Source: JAEUOS01 sp031423955
GTDB taxonomy: Bacteria; Pseudomonadota; Gammaproteobacteria; Burkholderiales; JAEUOS01
DNA: 7,216 nt
Direction: 5' to 3'
NCBI GenBank assembly: GCA_031423955.1
Contig: JANPGJ010000247.1
Location: 1 to 7,216, forward strand
A program made the position numbers and the translations under genes. Positions within the stretch are counted from its first letter, which is position 1. Every line of letters begins with the position of its first letter. The notes beneath the pieces were generated by a model. It ran no database searches. It saw only the letters and a list, made by a program, of their open reading frames with translations, and had not been told where the DNA came from. Positions 5,567 through 7,216 of the stretch are shown piece by piece.

Positions 5567-6532
5567 ATGACGCTAAACACAGCCTTGGTGGCAATCGTCA
5601 CGATGCTCGCGTTCAGCGGCGCGGCACACGGCCAGACCTATCCGAACAAGAGCATTCGCATCATCGTTCCAGCCGCGCCGGGCGATAGCTGCGATGTGCT
5701 GGCGCGCCTGGTGGCGCCGAAAATGAGCGAACGGCTAGGCCAGGCGCTGGTGATCGAGAACCGCGCCGGTTCCAGCGGTCAGCTTGGATTGACGCTGTTG
5801 AAACAGGCGGCGCCGGACGGCTACACGCTGGCCTGCGGACAGGGCGGCAACATGGTGATCGTGCCGCTGGCCTACGAAAAAGTGGCTTACGACACCAACA
5901 AGGACTTCGCGCCGGTGGCCGTGATGGCCTCCAATTTCCTGGCCCTGGTGGTCAATCCGAATGTGCCGTTCAAGACCACTGCCGACCTGATCAACTATGC
6001 CCGTGCCAATCCGGGGCGGGTGACCTTCGGCACCACCGGGGAGGGCGCGTTCCTGCACTTCGCCACCGAGTTGTTGCGTATCCAGGGCGGATTCACTTAC
6101 CTGCATGTCCCGTACAAGAGTTCGGCCCTGATCACCACTGAAATCCTCGGCGGCCAGATCAATGCGACACTCAGTTCCTTCATTTCGCTGCAACCGCTGG
6201 TTGCCTCGGGGCGCTTGCGCATGCTGGGCGTCGCCCGCGCCACCCGCTCACCGAGCTACCCGAATGTGCCGACAATCGCCGAGACGGTTCCGGGATTCAC
6301 CTCGGGCGGCTGGTTCGGGCTGATCGCACCGGCCGGAACGCCAAAAGAGATCGTTGCGCTGCTCAACCGCGAAACCAACCTTGCGCTGGCCAATCCGAGT
6401 GTGCGCGAGCAGATGAATTCCTACGGTCTTGAAATTCATACCGAGTCGCCGGAGTTTTTCGCCGACATGATCCGCAGCGACTTCGCAAAATGGGGCAAGC
6501 TTGCCAGGGATATCGGGTTCAAACCGATCTGA
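5567..6532 (+). CDS. Bug/TctC-family periplasmic substrate-binding protein (Bug-3)
   Basis: This is a complete 321-residue Bug receptor. Residues 1-22 are a Sec signal peptide with expected cleavage at AHG before QTYPNKS. Family motifs follow in order: SIRIIVPAAPGDSCDVLAR (29-47), RLGQALVIENRAGSSGQLG (56-74), AAPDGYTLACGQGG (81-94), VAYDTNKDFAPVAVM (106-120), VTFGTTGEGAFLHFATELL (152-170), LHVPYKSSALITTEILGGQI (179-198), GWFGLIAPAGTP (248-259) and the C-terminal FAKWGKLARDIGFKP (306-320). The ligand-loop variant PGDSCD carries a cysteine (Cys42), which is not usual for a periplasmic binding loop. It lies 127 bases after Bug-2 and 79 before the hydrolase on the same strand, so an operon is plausible though not tight. 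The ligand is unknown. Confidence 0.94.
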   Translation: MTLNTALVAIVTMLAFSGAAHGQTYPNKSIRIIVPAAPGDSCDVLARLVAPKMSERLGQALVIENRAGSSGQLGLTLLKQAAPDGYTLACGQGGNMVIVPLAYEKVAYDTNKDFAPVAVMASNFLALVVNPNVPFKTTADLINYARANPGRVTFGTTGEGAFLHFATELLRIQGGFTYLHVPYKSSALITTEILGGQINATLSSFISLQPLVASGRLRMLGVARATRSPSYPNVPTIAETVPGFTSGGWFGLIAPAGTPKEIVALLNRETNLALANPSVREQMNSYGLEIHTESPEFFADMIRSDFAKWGKLARDIGFKPI

Positions 6533-6600
6533 GGCAAACGAAGTCGGACCAAGCGGGCAAGCCCGAACAACAGACAACCACGGTCTTTCGACCAATCTTC

Positions 6601-6605
6601 AGGAG
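6601..6605 (+). promoter_or_regulatory. Shine-Dalgarno site of the alpha/beta-hydrolase
   Basis: AGGAG lies six bases before ATG 6612. A second ATG at 6607 is out of frame and too close to the site, so ATG 6612 is the start. Confidence 0.75.
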
Positions 6606-6611
6606 CATGGC

Positions 6612-7216
6612 ATGGCACAGGCAGTCGTTCGCGGGGTTCGCATCAACTACGAAGTGATCGGTGAGCATGGGCCCTGGCTCGCTCTGGTGACCGGCGGCCG
6701 ACGCGGCTACCAGGAATTCGTGTCGCTCGGCAAGAAGATCGCGGCCAATGGCTTTCGTGTCCTGCTGCATGACCGCCGCAATACCGGCGCATCGGAAATC
6801 GTGATCGACGGCGAGGAAGGCGAGGAGGAAATCTGGGCCGATGACCTGATCGTCCTGCTCGGGCAACTCGGCGCCTTGCCGGCCTTCATCGGCGGTGGCT
6901 CGTCCGGCGCGCGCATTTCAATGCTGGTCTATCTGCGCCATCCGCAGCAGGTGCGCGGCCTGTTGCTGATGCGTGTGACCGGCGGCGAGTTCGCTGCCGG
7001 CCGCCTGCCGGAGATGTATTACGGGCAGTTCATTCGCGCCGCGCAGACCGGCGGCATGGCTGCGGTGTGCGCGACCGAGCAGGTGCGCGAGCGCATCGCC
7101 GCCAATCCGCAAAACGAGGCGCGACTGATGGCCATGGCGCCAGAACAGTACGTCAAGGTGATGTCGCATTGGCGCGATCTGTTCACCAGCGGCCCGAAGG
7201 TGCCGCTGATGGGCAT
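6612..7216 (+). CDS. Alpha/beta-hydrolase fold protein, N-terminal part (cut by the right edge)
   Basis: The first 201 codons are visible and the frame is open to the window end. The start MAQAVVRGVRINYEVIGEHG is the typical beta-strand opening of the family. The oxyanion segment before the lid reads VTGGRRGYQEF (26-36) rather than the common HGxPG type. HDRRNTGAS (53-61) is the usual second strand and turn. The nucleophile elbow GGSSG (95-99) gives Ser97 as the probable catalytic nucleophile, followed by ARISMLVYLRHPQQVRGLLLM (100-120). The catalytic acid and histidine should lie beyond the window. Members hydrolyse esters, lactones or C-C bonds, or act as haloperoxidase-like or epoxide-hydrolase enzymes, and the reaction cannot be fixed here. 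Its position after two Bug receptors suggests a role in breakdown of their ligand. Confidence 0.88.
   Translation, partial: MAQAVVRGVRINYEVIGEHGPWLALVTGGRRGYQEFVSLGKKIAANGFRVLLHDRRNTGASEIVIDGEEGEEEIWADDLIVLLGQLGALPAFIGGGSSGARISMLVYLRHPQQVRGLLLMRVTGGEFAAGRLPEMYYGQFIRAAQTGGMAAVCATEQVRERIAANPQNEARLMAMAPEQYVKVMSHWRDLFTSGPKVPLMG

Noticed and set aside
6554..6565. Small hairpin CGGG-CAAG-CCCG as a terminator before the hydrolase gene
   Set aside because: The stem is only four base pairs and no T-run follows, so it is too weak to call.
1..7216. Mobile element, phage, CRISPR or defence system
   Set aside because: No transposase, integrase, terminal inverted repeats, spaced direct repeats or defence-type domains were found. 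All genes belong to metabolic or transport families.

Overview
The window is a GC-rich stretch of a bacterial chromosome or large replicon that looks like a betaproteobacterium, most likely of the Burkholderiales. The main reason is the presence of three substrate-binding proteins of the Bug (tripartite tricarboxylate receptor, TctC-like) family, a family greatly expanded in that group, next to acyl-CoA catabolic enzymes. No database search was possible, so the taxonomy is inference. Eight protein-coding genes are supported, two of them cut by the window edges. They form two divergent gene sets around a 254-base intergenic region at 4220-4473. No RNA gene, CRISPR array, insertion sequence or integrase was seen.

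Leftward (minus-strand) set, in order of transcription: a Bug receptor (Bug-1, 4219-3248); an SCP2-type thiolase-like protein (3204-1984); a zinc-ribbon/OB-fold DUF35 protein (1987-1523); a family III (CaiB/BaiF) CoA-transferase (1526-345); and the N-terminal 77 residues of a nitronate monooxygenase-family flavoprotein (231 to beyond the left edge). The thiolase-like, DUF35 and CoA-transferase genes are joined by two successive 4-base stop/start overlaps, so they are probably translationally coupled.

Rightward (plus-strand) set: a second Bug receptor (Bug-2, 4474-5439), a third (Bug-3, 5567-6532) and the first 201 codons of an alpha/beta-hydrolase (6612 to beyond the right edge).

A coherent reading is a catabolic island for an unidentified organic acid. 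Periplasmic Bug receptors bind the acid, the CoA-transferase makes the CoA thioester, the thiolase-like/DUF35 pair cleaves or forms a carbon-carbon bond, and the hydrolase and flavoprotein handle other steps. The substrate cannot be read from the sequence. The most unusual feature is the thiolase-like protein: at the positions where thiolases carry catalytic Cys/His residues it has other residues, although it keeps the fold signatures and its DUF35 partner. It may therefore be an aldolase-like lyase or an uncharacterised subfamily. No wholly new multi-gene system is evident.
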